This document shows positions 16,875 to 26,179 of a DNA stretch of 64,000 bases, one piece after another. The notes under the pieces are model-generated. The model ran no database searches, had not been told where the DNA came from, and worked only from the letters and a program-made list of their open reading frames with translations. The stretch comes from JBBRHQ01 sp963725315 (lineage in GTDB: Bacteria > Actinomycetota > Thermoleophilia > Solirubrobacterales > 70-9). How positions within the stretch are numbered: position 1 is the stretch's first letter; the number at the start of each line of letters is the position of its first letter. The stretch is from NCBI GenBank assembly GCA_963725315.1, contig CAVRYA010000007.1, forward strand, positions 248,001 through 312,000, given 5' to 3'. A program made the translations under genes and the position numbers.

Positions 16875-18256
16875 GTGCCGGTCAACGGGGACCGCGCCCC
16901 GACCGCGCTGCTCGCGGGCTCCGAGAAGGCCGAGCAGGAGCCGACCCGGGTGCTGGTGCTGACCGCGGACATCGGCGAGGGCCACGACCTGCCGGCGCGG
17001 ATCATCGCCGCCGAGGTCGAGCAGGAGATCCCGGGCAGCCAGGTCGAGATCGCCAACGGCCTGGCGGCGATGGGCCATCTGCTGCACGCGGTCGTCTGCG
17101 GGGGCTCGAAGGTGACCTTCCGCTGGATGCCGTGGCTTTTCGACATCCAGTACTGGCTGCTGGCCCGCCTCGCACCGACCCGCTGGCTCGCGCACCGGCT
17201 CGGCTACTGGCTCGGCTCCCGCGGGCTTGCTGCGACTGATCGCCGAGCACGACCCCGACGTGGTGATCTCGACCTATCCGGGAGTGACGGCGATCCTCGG
17301 GATGCTGCGCCAGAAGCGGCGCTAGCCGTTCCCGGCGCAGTCGGCGATCACCGACCTCGCCGGCCTGCATTTCTGGGCCCATCCGGGAATCGACATGCAT
17401 TACGTCACCCATCCCGAGTCGATCGAGGAGGTGCAGCGGATCGCCGGGCCGGCGAGCGTCGAGTGGGCCCGTCCGCCGATCTCCCCCGACTTCCTGATGC
17501 CGCGGACCCGCGCCGACGCGCGTCGCGCGCTCGACGTGCCCGCGCACGCCCGGGTCGTCCTGGTCTCCGGCGGCGGCTGGGGGGTGGGGGACCTGGAGGG
17601 TGCGGTGAAGGCCGTCGCTGGCTCTCGAGGACACCCTGGTGGCCTGCGTCACCGGCCGCAACCAGGCCGCCCGCGAGAAGCTCGAGCAGCGCTTCGGCGA
17701 CGAGCAGCGGCTGAGGATCCTCGGCTTCACCGATCAGATGAGCGACTGGATGGCGGCCGCCGACGCGATGGTCCACTCGACCGCCGGGCTGACCGTGCTC
17801 GAGGCCCACATCCGGGGCTGCCCGGTGGTCTCCTACGGCTTCTCGGTCGGGCACCTGCGCGCCAACAACAGCGCCTTCGAGCGCTTCGGCCTGGCCGAGG
17901 TGGCGCGCTCCGAGCACGAGCTCGAGTCGGTCCTGCGTCACGTCACCCGCGAGCGGCGTGCCCCCGCATCGACCTTCGCCTCGCTGCCCTCGATCGCCTC
18001 CAAGACCCTCGCCGCGCGGCCGCGGGTCAGGCCCCAGGCGGTCTGGCACCTGCGGGTCAACCGGCTCGCCACGGCCGGGCTGATGACCCTGATCGCGACC
18101 ATCCTGATGATCGCCGTCGCCGCCTCGGTCAACTGGGACACGCCCTACCGGGTGATCGCCAAGCCGATCGAGCGGCGCCTGCACATCGGCAAGCAGGCGA
18201 CGACTCCGCAGCCGGGCCGCCCCGACCAGGCGGAAGACGAGCCGGCCACTCGATGA
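16875..18256 (+). CDS. GT28/MGDG-synthase-like glycosyltransferase (frameshifted, with an in-frame TAG)
   Basis: The N-terminal domain begins VLVLTADIGEGHDLPARII, the acceptor-side motif of MGDG synthase-like glycosyltransferases (VGxGH type). The C-terminal nucleotide-sugar domain has VVLVSGGGWGVGDL, VACVTGRN and STAGLTVLEAHIRGCPVV. A transmembrane helix, LMTLIATILMIAVAAS, lies near the C-terminus. This suggests a membrane-bound glycolipid or polyprenol glycosyltransferase. Extra bases lie near 17230 and 17625. Between them the frame carries a TAG at 17323-17325 with good family sequence on both sides, most simply a substitution error. The stop overlaps the deacetylase ATG. Confidence 0.8.
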
Positions 18257-18996
18257 TCCGCGCCCTCGCCGCGGCCGGCCTGGGGGCCGCCGCGGTGCTC
18301 CACGCCGGGCCGGCGCTGGCGCCGGTCGTGCCCGGCGTCGGTCGCGGCCCTCGGCCTGCGCCACCGGCTTGATCGGCGCGCCGGGGTCGCCCTCACCTTC
18401 GACGACGGGCCCCACCCACAGGGGACCGAGCGCATCCTGGAGCTGCTGCGGGCGGCCGGGGCGACGGCGACCTTCTTCCTGGTCGGCGAGCAGGTCGAAC
18501 GCCACCCCGCCCTCGCGGCGGAGATCGTCGCCGCCGGCCACGCGAGTCGGCCTGCACTGCCACCGCCACCGCAACATGCTGCGGCTCGGACCCGGGACAG
18601 ATCCGCGCCGACCTGGAGCGCGGGCGGGCCCTGATCGAGGAGGCGACGGCGCGGCCGATCGCCCTGCACCGACCGCCCTACGGCATCTACAGCGGCATCG
18701 GCCTCGCCATCGTGCGAAGCCGCGACTGGGAGCCGGTGCTGTGGTCGCGGTGGGGGCGCGACTGGGCCCGGCGGGCGAGCGGGGAGTCGATCGCCCGTCT
18801 CTGCACCCGCGACCTGCGGGGCGGCGACGTCCTGCTCCTGCACGACGCGGACCACTACAGCGTCCCCGGTTCCTGGCGGAACACCGCGGCGGCGCTGCCG
18901 CTGATCCTCGACGAGGTCGAGCGCAGGGATCTGACAATCGTGCCGCTCGACGGCGGCCTGCCCGATCCGGCGGGGGCTGTCGCTTCGCGGCTCTAG
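18253..18996 (+). CDS. NodB-type polysaccharide deacetylase (frameshifted)
   Basis: This secreted or membrane-anchored carbohydrate esterase removes N-acetyl groups from glycans. An N-terminal hydrophobic segment (MIRALAAAGLGAAAVLHA) acts as signal or anchor. The NodB motifs are LTFDDGPHP (metal Asp pair), HCHRHRN (metal His pair), RPPYG and LLLHDADHY. Extra bases lie near 18340, 18543 and 18597. Its ATG overlaps the glycosyltransferase stop (ATGA), so the two are translationally coupled in the surface-glycan operon. Confidence 0.85.
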
Positions 18997-19175
18997 AAGT
19001 ACTGCTGCGATGCCACCGGCAGCGGCCCCGTCTTGGGCGCCGGGATCGGCGCGTCGACGAGCCGTCGCTCGCGAGGCGGTGCGACGGTCCATTTCTCGCA
19101 GCCCGCGAACGCCTCGTTGAGGCGGCGCGCCAGGGTGCTGCGCGGCTGGTCCTGGTCGAAGATCCTCTTGTCCAT
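18993..19175 (-). CDS. Small hypothetical protein, 60 aa
   Basis: I do not recognise this family. It begins MDKRIFDQDQPRSTLARRLNEAF and ends in a Pro-rich tail (APIPAPKTGPLPVASQQYF). One Cys and no hydrophobic helix are present, so it is probably a soluble cytoplasmic protein. It is convergent with the deacetylase, and the stop codons overlap by 4 bases. The AAGGACGGAGGC sequence just before the ATG is a good ribosome-binding site, which is the main reason to believe the gene. Function is unknown. Confidence 0.5.
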   Translation of the reverse strand: MDKRIFDQDQPRSTLARRLNEAFAGCEKWTVAPPRERRLVDAPIPAPKTGPLPVASQQYF

Positions 19176-19287
19176 GCCTCCGTCCTTCCGGGTCAGATGA
19201 CTGGCGGAAGGATGGCGCTCGTGTCAGACGTAACGCAAGCGCACCCCGAGAAAGAACCCCCAGCTTGCGGAAACGCCCTCGCGCTGC

Positions 19288-20174
19288 CTATGTGGCGGCG
19301 ACGAAGGCGGCGATCGCCTCGGCCAGGCGCTGCGGCTGGTCGAGGGAGACGAAGGTCTTCGCGCCGGCGATCCGCTCGATCCTGGCGTCGGGCAGCCGCG
19401 CAGCCAGCCGCTCGGCGTGCCGGATCGCGAACAGCTTGTCCTCCGGCGCCCAGGCGAGCAGCACGGGCCGCTCGAAGCCGGCGAGGCCGGCGGTGGCCTC
19501 GGCCAGGTCGCGGTTGCGGATCCCGGCCGTCAGCCGCCTGGCGTCCTCGCGGATCCGCGCATCAGAGCTCGAGGGAGCGAGCCAGGCGTCGACCAGCTCC
19601 GTCCGGGATCGGCCGGTCGGTCAGCAGCCCGTAGGCGAAGCGGCGCACCGCGCCCAGCCGGAAGGGCACGGTGAGCGCCACGAAGCCGCCGGGAACCCGG
19701 GCGAGGGGCGGCATCGCGTTGAACGGGAACGGGGGGAAGTTGTCCTCGGTGTCGCAGTTGGTGAGCACCAGCCGCTCGACCACCTCGGGCCTCTGCGCGG
19801 TCGAGCATCTGCGAGACGGCGCCACCGGTGTCGTTGCCGACCACCGTCGCCCGCTCGATCCCGAGCCGGTCGAGCAGCTCGCCGACGAGCGAGGCCATCG
19901 CCGGCGGGGCAAGGTCCGCTGCGGGCTTCATCGGCAGGGTGTGGGAGCCCATCGGCCAGTCCGGCACGATGCAGCGGAAGCGGTCGCTGAGGCGGTCCGC
20001 GACCCCGTGCCAGAGGCGGCCGTCGACGAGCAGTCCGTGGACGAAGAGGATCGGCTCGCCCGCGCCGGCCTCCCGGTAGCGCACGGTGCCGGCCGACAGC
20101 TCCAGCTCCCTGGTGGGGAGGGAACCGAAATCATGCGTCCCCTGGGACTGGTTGGCTTCGGTGGTGGTGCTCAT
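19288..20174 (-). CDS. Alpha/beta-fold hydrolase with Asp nucleophile (frameshifted)
   Basis: This is a soluble alpha/beta hydrolase of about 295 residues. ILFVHGLLVDG carries the oxyanion region. The nucleophile elbow reads VGNDTGGAVSQ with Asp in place of Ser, as in haloalkane dehalogenase-like and epoxide hydrolase-like members. Near the C-terminus, where a catalytic His is expected, the sequence is GAKTFVSLDQP, without His. Frame changes near 19795 and 19600 interrupt the reading. The start at 20174 has GAGGAGAC upstream. It is divergent from a TetR gene whose operator lies between them and is probably controlled by it. The substrate is unknown. Confidence 0.75.
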
Positions 20175-20194
20175 CGCGTCTCCTCGGGAGGGGT

Positions 20195-20230
20195 TTGACA
20201 TACAGACAGTACGGAATAACATACAGACAG
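20195..20230 (+). promoter_or_regulatory. tetR promoter with a 12-bp direct-repeat operator
   Basis: ACATACAGACAG occurs at 20198-20209 and again at 20219-20230, 21 bases (two helical turns) apart. The first copy overlaps a consensus -35 TTGACA (20195-20200). The second overlaps a -10-like TAACAT (20217-20222) at 16-base spacing. The transcript would start just before the tetR ATG at 20236. The layout fits autorepression by the TetR protein with co-control of the divergent hydrolase. Confidence 0.65.
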
Positions 20231-20235
20231 CATGA

Positions 20236-20867
20236 ATGTCAAGCCCGGATCGTCCCGCGGCTCGTCCCGGCGGCCGCAAGGCGGAGCAATCGGAGGCGAC
20301 CCGGGCCGAGATCGTCGCGGCGGCCCGCCGCCTGTTCGGCGAGCGCGGCTACGCGGCCGTCGGCACCGAGGAGGTGGTGCGGGCTGCCGGGCGTGACCCG
20401 TGGCGCCCTCTACCACCACTACGCAGGCAAGAGCGACCTGCTGGAGGCGGTCTACCGCCAGGTCGAGGAGGAGATCACCACCCGGATCGCCGAGACCGCC
20501 CTTGCCTCCGGGGACCTCGAGCCCAGTGGGGGCGATGAGGGCCGGGATCGCGATGTTCATCGACGCCTGCGCCGAGCCCGAGGTGCAGCGGATCGTCCTG
20601 CTCGACGCCCCCGCGGTCCTCGGGTGGGACCGCTGGCGCGAGATCGCCGCCTCCTACGGCCTCGGCCTGATCGAGGCGAGCCTCGAGGCGGCGATCGAGG
20701 CGGGCGAGATCCCGGCCCAGCCGGTGAAGCCGCTGGCGCACGTGCTGATGGGCGCGATGGACGAGGCGGCGATGCTGGTGGCCCGCTCCGAGGATCCGAC
20801 GGTTCGCGAGGAGGTCACCGCCGTCTTGGAGCGGCTGCTGGAGAGCCTCAGGAGCCCAGCGCCGTGA
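20236..20867 (+). CDS. TetR-family transcriptional regulator (frameshifted)
   Basis: The protein has about 209 residues after correcting two extra bases near 20393 and 20525. The N-terminal helix-turn-helix is typical: TRAEIVAAARRLFGERGYAAVGTEEV, then GVTRGALYHHYAGKSDLL. The C-terminal ligand domain includes VLLDAPAVLGWDRWREI, seen in many actinobacterial TetR proteins. It is transcribed away from the alpha/beta hydrolase with a repeat-containing promoter between them, so it most likely represses both. The 3' end overlaps the convergent GGDEF gene by 20 bases. Confidence 0.88.
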
Positions 20868-22926
20868 CCCCGCCCAGCGCCTGCCGCGCGCCTGCCGCGC
20901 CGGCGCGCTGAGCAGCGCGGGAGGCTCCGCTCTGGTTCGCGACCGGCGCGGTCAGCTCGGCGCAGACGGCCTCGACCACCGCCGGGTCGAACTGCCCCCC
21001 GGCGCAGAAGCGCAGCTCCTCGATCGCCTCGGCGGCGCTGCAGGCCGGCGAGTAGGGCCGCTCGGCGGTCATCGCGTAGAAGGCGTCGCAGGCGAAGATG
21101 ATGCGGGAGGCGAGCGGGATCTCGTCGCCGGCAAGCTCGTCGGGGTAGCCGGTGCCGTCGAAGCGCTCGTGGCTGGAGCGGACGATCGGGGCCACCGGGG
21201 CGAGCGACGGGGCGGCGGCGATGATCCGCTCCCCGAAGATCGTGTGGCGCTCGATGAAGCGGCGCTCCTCGGTGTCGAGCGGCCCGGGCTTCTGCAGGAT
21301 CGCGTCGGGGATCGCCATCTTGCCGATGTCGTGCAGCTGGGCCGCGCGGTGCAGCAGGGTCAGCTCCCCCGGCTCGAGCCCGAGGCGCTGGCCCACCTTC
21401 ATCGCCAGCCCGGCGACGCTGTGGACGTGGCGGCCCAGCTCGGGCTGGCGCTCCTCAAGCGCCGCCAGCAGCGCCTCCTCGACCTGGCTGCCGGCGGAGA
21501 CGCGGCCGGAGTCCTTGCGCTCGTACAGCCGCACGTCGGCCGTCTGCAGCGCGGCGCTCGGGTGCGCTGCCTCCTCGGGGATCAGCACGCTCCCCCATGA
21601 GCTGGACACCTCGAAGCCGCCGCCGTCCTCCCGCAGCGCCTCCGCGGCGGCCGCGGTCGCCGTCTCGAACTGATCCGGCTCGCAGTGCAGCAGGACGCAG
21701 AACTCGTCGCCGCCGATCCGGTAGGCCGAGCCGTAGGGACTGACCGCGTCGCGCAGCGCCCGGCCGAGGCGGCTGAGCAGCGCGTCGCCGGCCGGGTGGC
21801 CGAAGGTGTCGTTGTAGAGCTTGAAACCGTCGAGGTCGAAGAGCAGCAGCGCGACCGGCTCGGCGGGGTTGGCGAGGCGGCACTCGCGGGCGAGGTCGGT
21901 CTGCATCCTGCTGCGGCTGCCGAGCGAGGTGAGCGCGTCGGTCTGGGCGCGTTCGAGCAGGGTCTGGTTCTGGCGAACGCTCGCCGCCAGGCGGGCGAGG
22001 ATGGCGATCACGGTCGCGGCCGCGAGCAGCACCGAGAGCCCGCTTGCAGGGGAGAGGTAGTGCATCACCAGAAGGCCGACGACGATCGCGCCGGAGATCG
22101 CCGGGACCATCAGCTCGCGCCAGCCCTCCAGGAGGAAGAGGGAGCGCGATGGCCGCACCTCTGACTGCCAGGCAGCGACCCCGAGCGTGGCGGCCGAGAG
22201 CAGGTAGACCGGCTCGGTCCAATCGCCGGAGGTGGCGCTGGCGCTCGCCGACTCGAGGCTGAAGCCGATGTCGGCGAAGGCGGTCAGCGTTAGCCCGACC
22301 AGCAGCATGGTCCAGGTCTTCCCGGGCCGCCAGTTGGTGAGGGCGAAGACGGCGACCACGGCGCTGAGCAGGACGATGTCGAGGAGCGGGTAGGTGAGGT
22401 TGACGATCACCTCCGCCTCGGTCCCGCCGGCCCGGTCGGCGACGAAGTCGAAGATGAAGGTGGTTCCCAGGGCCGCGGTCCCGAGCGCTGCGACGAGGGC
22501 GTCCATCCAGAGACCGGGGTCGATCTCCCTGATCCTGGCGCGAACCAGCAGCCAGAGCCCCGCCAGTAGGAGCGGGTAAAGCGCCAGGTAGCCGGCGTCC
22601 GACGGTGAGGGCGAGGGCGGCGAGGGATCTTGGAAGTAGAACCAGCTCCAGTAGCTCTCGCCCGCCGCCCAGGCGAGGATGCCGGCCCCGATCAGGATCC
22701 AGGCCGAGCGCTCCCGGGGCGTGTAGTAGGCGCGCGCCAGGCAGGCGAGCCCGGCGCTGATCACCACCAGGTCGTAGATCGGCCCGCCGACGGCGAAGGC
22801 GAGGTCCTCGCCGCCGATCCCGAAGGCGTCGAAGACCGCGATCAGGGCGGTCGCCCCGAACAGGCCGAAGCCCAGCCGGCGACGGATCCTGGCCGCGCGG
22901 CGCTCGTAGCGCTCCGAGCTGTCCAT
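20848..22926 (-). CDS. Membrane GGDEF and HD-GYP c-di-GMP signalling protein
   Basis: This 692-residue protein may both make and degrade cyclic di-GMP. The first 315 residues contain about nine hydrophobic helices forming an uncharacterised membrane sensor. A diguanylate cyclase domain follows, with an intact GGDEF at 405-409 (RIGGDEFCV). An HD-GYP phosphodiesterase domain then carries LHDIGKMAIPD near 531 and SHERFDGTGYP near 585. No RxxD inhibitory site precedes GGDEF. The frame opens further upstream, but the Met at 22926 (MDSSERYERR) is chosen because upstream codons give no domain and overlap the region of the divergent rpmE promoter. The 3' end overlaps tetR. Confidence 0.92.
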   Translation of the reverse strand: MDSSERYERRAARIRRRLGFGLFGATALIAVFDAFGIGGEDLAFAVGGPIYDLVVISAGLACLARAYYTPRERSAWILIGAGILAWAAGESYWSWFYFQDPSPPSPSPSDAGYLALYPLLLAGLWLLVRARIREIDPGLWMDALVAALGTAALGTTFIFDFVADRAGGTEAEVIVNLTYPLLDIVLLSAVVAVFALTNWRPGKTWTMLLVGLTLTAFADIGFSLESASASATSGDWTEPVYLLSAATLGVAAWQSEVRPSRSLFLLEGWRELMVPAISGAIVVGLLVMHYLSPASGLSVLLAAATVIAILARLAASVRQNQTLLERAQTDALTSLGSRSRMQTDLARECRLANPAEPVALLLFDLDGFKLYNDTFGHPAGDALLSRLGRALRDAVSPYGSAYRIGGDEFCVLLHCEPDQFETATAAAAEALREDGGGFEVSSSWGSVLIPEEAAHPSAALQTADVRLYERKDSGRVSAGSQVEEALLAALEERQPELGRHVHSVAGLAMKVGQRLGLEPGELTLLHRAAQLHDIGKMAIPDAILQKPGPLDTEERRFIERHTIFGERIIAAAPSLAPVAPIVRSSHERFDGTGYPDELAGDEIPLASRIIFACDAFYAMTAERPYSPACSAAEAIEELRFCAGGQFDPAVVEAVCAELTAPVANQSGASRAAQRAGAAGARQALGGVTALGS

Positions 22927-22980
22927 CCGGCTGGACACCCTCTCGGTATCGGCAGGACCCTCGCTAGACTTCACCGCCCG

Positions 22981-23196
22981 ATGAAGACCGGCATACACCC
23001 CGAGTACACAGTCTCGAACGTCCACTGCTCCTGCGGGAACCAGTTCTACACCCGCTCGACCTCCGCCGACCTCCACGTCGAGCTGTGCTCCGCCTGCCAC
23101 CCCTTCTACACCGGCAAGCAGAAGCTGGTCGACACCGGCGGGCGGGTGGAGCGCTTTCAGCGGCGCGCCGCGAAGCGCGCCAAGGCCGGGAACTAG
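22981..23196 (+). CDS. rpmE: 50S ribosomal protein L31, zinc-binding type
   Basis: This 71-residue large-subunit protein opens MKTGIHPEYTVSNVHCSC. The zinc-ligand cysteines are in HCSCGNQF and LCSACHPFYTG, so it is the C+ (zinc) form. A TAGACT hexamer at 22965-22970 lies 10 bases before the ATG, giving almost no leader. It begins the conserved actinobacterial block rpmE, prfA, prmC, tsaC. Confidence 0.96.
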   Translation: MKTGIHPEYTVSNVHCSCGNQFYTRSTSADLHVELCSACHPFYTGKQKLVDTGGRVERFQRRAAKRAKAGN

Positions 23197-23201
23197 CCCC
23201 A

Positions 23202-24215
23202 GTGGACAGGGGAGGCAGCGAGCTTGCCGGCCCCGGGAGCGTGACCGGGGAGGCGGGGCGCAACGGCGCCGACCCGTTGCGGATGCCCGATGGCGCTTTG
23301 GTTGCCAGGCGCGACGCGCCCGTCGGCGGGCAGGCCGTTCTCGAGGGGGTGATGATGCGCGGGATCTCCGTCTGGGCGGTTGCGGTCAGAACTCCCGACG
23401 GGGAGATCGACCTCAGCTCCGAGCCGCTGGTCTCGTGGGCGAAGCGACACCGGTTCCTTCGCCTGCCCGTCGTCCGCGGCGTGGTCGCGCTGGCGGAGTC
23501 GATGAAGATCGGCTTCCGCGCCCTGGCGATCTCGGCGAATGCCCAGCTCGATCCCGAGGAGCAGGAGGAGATCGGAGGCTTCACCTGGGGCGTGACGATC
23601 GTGCTGTCCCTGCTGCTCGCCGTCGGCCTCTTCTTCCTGATCCCGGTCGGGGCGACCAGCCTGATCAAGGACCAGCTCGGCTCCCCGTTCCTGTTCTGGC
23701 TCGTCGAGGGCGTCCTGCGGACGGCGATCTTCATCGGCTACATCGTCCTGATCAGCCGCCTCCCCGACCTGAGGCGGGTGTTCGAGTACCACGGCGCCGA
23801 GCACAAGACGATCTCCTGCTACGAGGCCGAGGACGAGCTCGTCCCGGCCCGGGCCAAGCTCTACTCCCGCCTCCACCCGCGCTGCGGGACCAGCTTCCTG
23901 CTGGTCGTGATGGTGCTGGCGATCTTCGTCTTCGCCCCGATCGGCCTCCCCGCCTGGTACTGGCTGCTGCTCTCGCGCATCCTCGGAATCCCGCTGATCG
24001 CCGGACTCTCCTACGAGGTGATCAAGTGGGCCGGCAAGCATCGCCGCAAGGCCTGGGTCCGGGCCGTGATGTGGCCCGGCCTGATGCTGCAGAACCTGAC
24101 CACCCGCGAGCCCGACGAGAGCCAGCTCGCGGTGGCGATCGCGGCGCTCGAGGCGGTGCTGGCGGTCGAGAGCCCGCTGGAGGAGGCCAGTTCCGACATA
24201 GAGATAGTCGCCTGA
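23202..24215 (+). CDS. DUF1385 (YqhQ-like) membrane protein
   Basis: This is a 337-residue polytopic membrane protein of unknown function. The family core is intact: VGGQAVLEGVMMRG, FEYHGAEHKTISCYEA and LHPRCGTSFLLVVMV, with four or five hydrophobic helices. Conserved His, Cys and Glu in the HGAEHK and HPRCGT blocks hint at metal or redox chemistry, but no activity is established. The GTG at 23202 is the earliest start after rpmE; an ATG at 23283 is a credible alternative and no strong ribosome site decides. It commonly lies between rpmE and prfA in related bacteria. Confidence 0.85.
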   Translation: MDRGGSELAGPGSVTGEAGRNGADPLRMPDGALVARRDAPVGGQAVLEGVMMRGISVWAVAVRTPDGEIDLSSEPLVSWAKRHRFLRLPVVRGVVALAESMKIGFRALAISANAQLDPEEQEEIGGFTWGVTIVLSLLLAVGLFFLIPVGATSLIKDQLGSPFLFWLVEGVLRTAIFIGYIVLISRLPDLRRVFEYHGAEHKTISCYEAEDELVPARAKLYSRLHPRCGTSFLLVVMVLAIFVFAPIGLPAWYWLLLSRILGIPLIAGLSYEVIKWAGKHRRKAWVRAVMWPGLMLQNLTTREPDESQLAVAIAALEAVLAVESPLEEASSDIEIVA

Positions 24216-24233
24216 GCGTCACAATCCCTGGCG

Positions 24234-25307
24234 ATGATCGATTCGCTTGTTGAGCAGATCGAGGGCCGGTTCTCGGAGCTCGAGGCGCAGATGTCCGACC
24301 CGGAGGTGATCGCCGATCGCGAGCGCTACGCGCAGGTGGGGCGCGACTACCGCGAGCTGGAGCCCGCCCATGCCCTGGCGCAGGAGTACCTGCGGCTGCG
24401 GGACGACCTCGAGGGCGCCAAGGAGATGCTCGCCGAGGACGGCGACGACCCCGAGCTGCGGGCGGTTGTCGCCGAGGCGCCGGCGCGGCTCGAAGAGCTC
24501 GAGGAGGAGATCCGCCTCGCGATGGTCGAGCGCGACCCCAACGACACCAAGAACGTCCTGGTCGAGATTCGCGCCGGGACAGGGGGAGACGAGGCGGCGC
24601 TCTTCGCCGGCGATCTCTTCAAGATGCTCACCCGCTACGCCGAGGAGAGGGGATTCGCGACCGAGGTGATCTCGCAATCGGCCGCCGAGGTCGGAGGCTT
24701 CAAGGAGGTCACCCTCGGGATCAAGGGCGAGGGCGCCTACTCGGTCTTCAAGTACGAGGGCGGAACCCACCGCGTCCAGCGTGTCCCCGCCACCGAGTCC
24801 CAGGGCAGGATCCACACCTCGACGGCGACCGTGGCGGTGCTGCCCGAGGCCGAGGAGGTGGAGGTCGAGATCGACCCCAACGAGCTGCAGATCGACGTCT
24901 ACCGCTCCTCCGGCCCCGGCGGGCAGTCGGTGAACACGACCGACTCGGCGGTGCGGATCACTCACCAGCCGAGCGGCATCGTTGTCTCGATGCAGGACGA
25001 GAAGTCCCAGCTCCAGAACAAGGAGCGGGCGATGCGGGTGCTGCGGGCGCGCCTCTATGAGCAGAAGCTCGCCGAGCAGCAGGCCGAGATCGCCTCCGAG
25101 CGCCGGGCTCAGGTCGGCAGCGGCGAGCGCTCGGAGAAGATCCGCACCTACAACTTCCCCCAGGGCCGGGTCACCGATCACCGGATCAAGCACACCTCCC
25201 ACAACCTCGACGCGATCCTGGGGGGCGATCTGGCCGAGTTCACCGACGCCCTCGCCGCCGAGGAGAAGCGGATGCGGCTCGAGGCCCAGGCCGCCGATGC
25301 CCACTGA
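24234..25307 (+). CDS. prfA: Peptide chain release factor 1
   Basis: This factor reads UAA and UAG stop codons and triggers peptide release. At 357 residues it is full length. The codon-recognition region contains VPATESQGRIHTST (the PxT motif of RF1), and the catalytic loop is SSGPGGQSVNTTDSAVR with the essential GGQ. The ATG is 18 bases after the DUF1385 stop. The prmC start lies inside its last codons, so it is coupled to the methyltransferase that modifies its GGQ glutamine. Confidence 0.97.
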   Translation: MIDSLVEQIEGRFSELEAQMSDPEVIADRERYAQVGRDYRELEPAHALAQEYLRLRDDLEGAKEMLAEDGDDPELRAVVAEAPARLEELEEEIRLAMVERDPNDTKNVLVEIRAGTGGDEAALFAGDLFKMLTRYAEERGFATEVISQSAAEVGGFKEVTLGIKGEGAYSVFKYEGGTHRVQRVPATESQGRIHTSTATVAVLPEAEEVEVEIDPNELQIDVYRSSGPGGQSVNTTDSAVRITHQPSGIVVSMQDEKSQLQNKERAMRVLRARLYEQKLAEQQAEIASERRAQVGSGERSEKIRTYNFPQGRVTDHRIKHTSHNLDAILGGDLAEFTDALAAEEKRMRLEAQAADAH

Positions 25308-26179
25308 CCCCGCCGAGCCCAACGTTGCCGTCGATATGCGGCGGGAACGTTCCGTTCGGCCCGGGGCGGCGGCGGTGGGGGAGGCGCTGCGGGCGGCGAC
25401 CGAGGCGCTGGCCGCGGCCGGGGTCGAGACCCCCGGCCTCGACGCTTCGCTGCTGCTCAGCTCGGCGACCGGGCTCGAGCGCTCGCGGATCGCCGCCGCG
25501 CCGGAAGCGGAGATGCCGGCGGGGGCCGCGAGGGAGTTCGCCGCGATGGTACGGCGCCGATTGCGCCGGGAGCCGGTCGCCTACATCCTCGGCAGCAAGG
25601 GATTCCGGGGGATCGAGGTCGCCGTCGACCGACGGGTGCTGATCCCGCGTCCCGAGAGCGAGCTGCTGGTCGAGGTGGCGCTCGAGCTCGGCCCCCGCAC
25701 GGTCCTCGACGTCGGCACCGGCTCCGGCGCCGTGGCGCTGGCGATCGCCGCCGAGCTGGACGATTGCGAGGTGACCGCAACCGACATCTCGCCCGGATGC
25801 GCTCGAGGTGGCCCGCGCCAATGCCCGGCGGCTCGGGCTCGAGCGCAGGGTGAGGTTCGTGGCGGGCTCGGTCCCTGCGGGCGAGGCGTTCGACCTCGCG
25901 GTCGCCAACCTCCCCTATGTCGCGGATGGCGAGCGCGCCTCGCTCGCCCCGGAGATCTCCTCCTGGGAGCCGCCCGAGGCCCTGTTCGCCGGAGCTGAGG
26001 GTCTCGAAGCGCTTCGCGAGGTGGTGCCGCGCCTTGGCGGCGCCATGGCGATCGCCCTCGAGGTCGGGGCCGGGCAGGCGGACGAGGTCGGGCGCCTCGC
26101 CGCCGAGCGCGGCTTCGGGTCGATCGAGACCCGGCGGGACCTCGCCGGCCACGAGCGGGTCGTGGTGGCGAGGCGGTGA
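25297..26179 (+). CDS. prmC: Release factor glutamine methyltransferase (one apparent frameshift)
   Basis: This SAM-dependent enzyme N5-methylates the GGQ glutamine of RF1 and RF2. It has an N-terminal helical domain, then VAYILGSKGFRG, IPRPESELLVE, the SAM motif LDVGTGSGAVALA, VTATDIS, and the catalytic block as NLPY, a variant of the usual NPPY. One extra G near 25796 breaks the frame between TDISP and DALEVARANARR. Fixing it gives about 293 residues. The essential role and intact remainder point to a base-calling error. The ATG overlaps the prfA stop. Confidence 0.9.

Noticed and set aside
22927..23100. 58-residue N-terminal extension of the GGDEF protein
   Set aside because: It would be antisense to rpmE and its promoter. 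The first Met with membrane-protein context is at 22926.
23085..23202. DUF1385 protein starting inside rpmE
   Set aside because: The upstream codons overlap rpmE in another frame and give Arg-rich sequence without family similarity.
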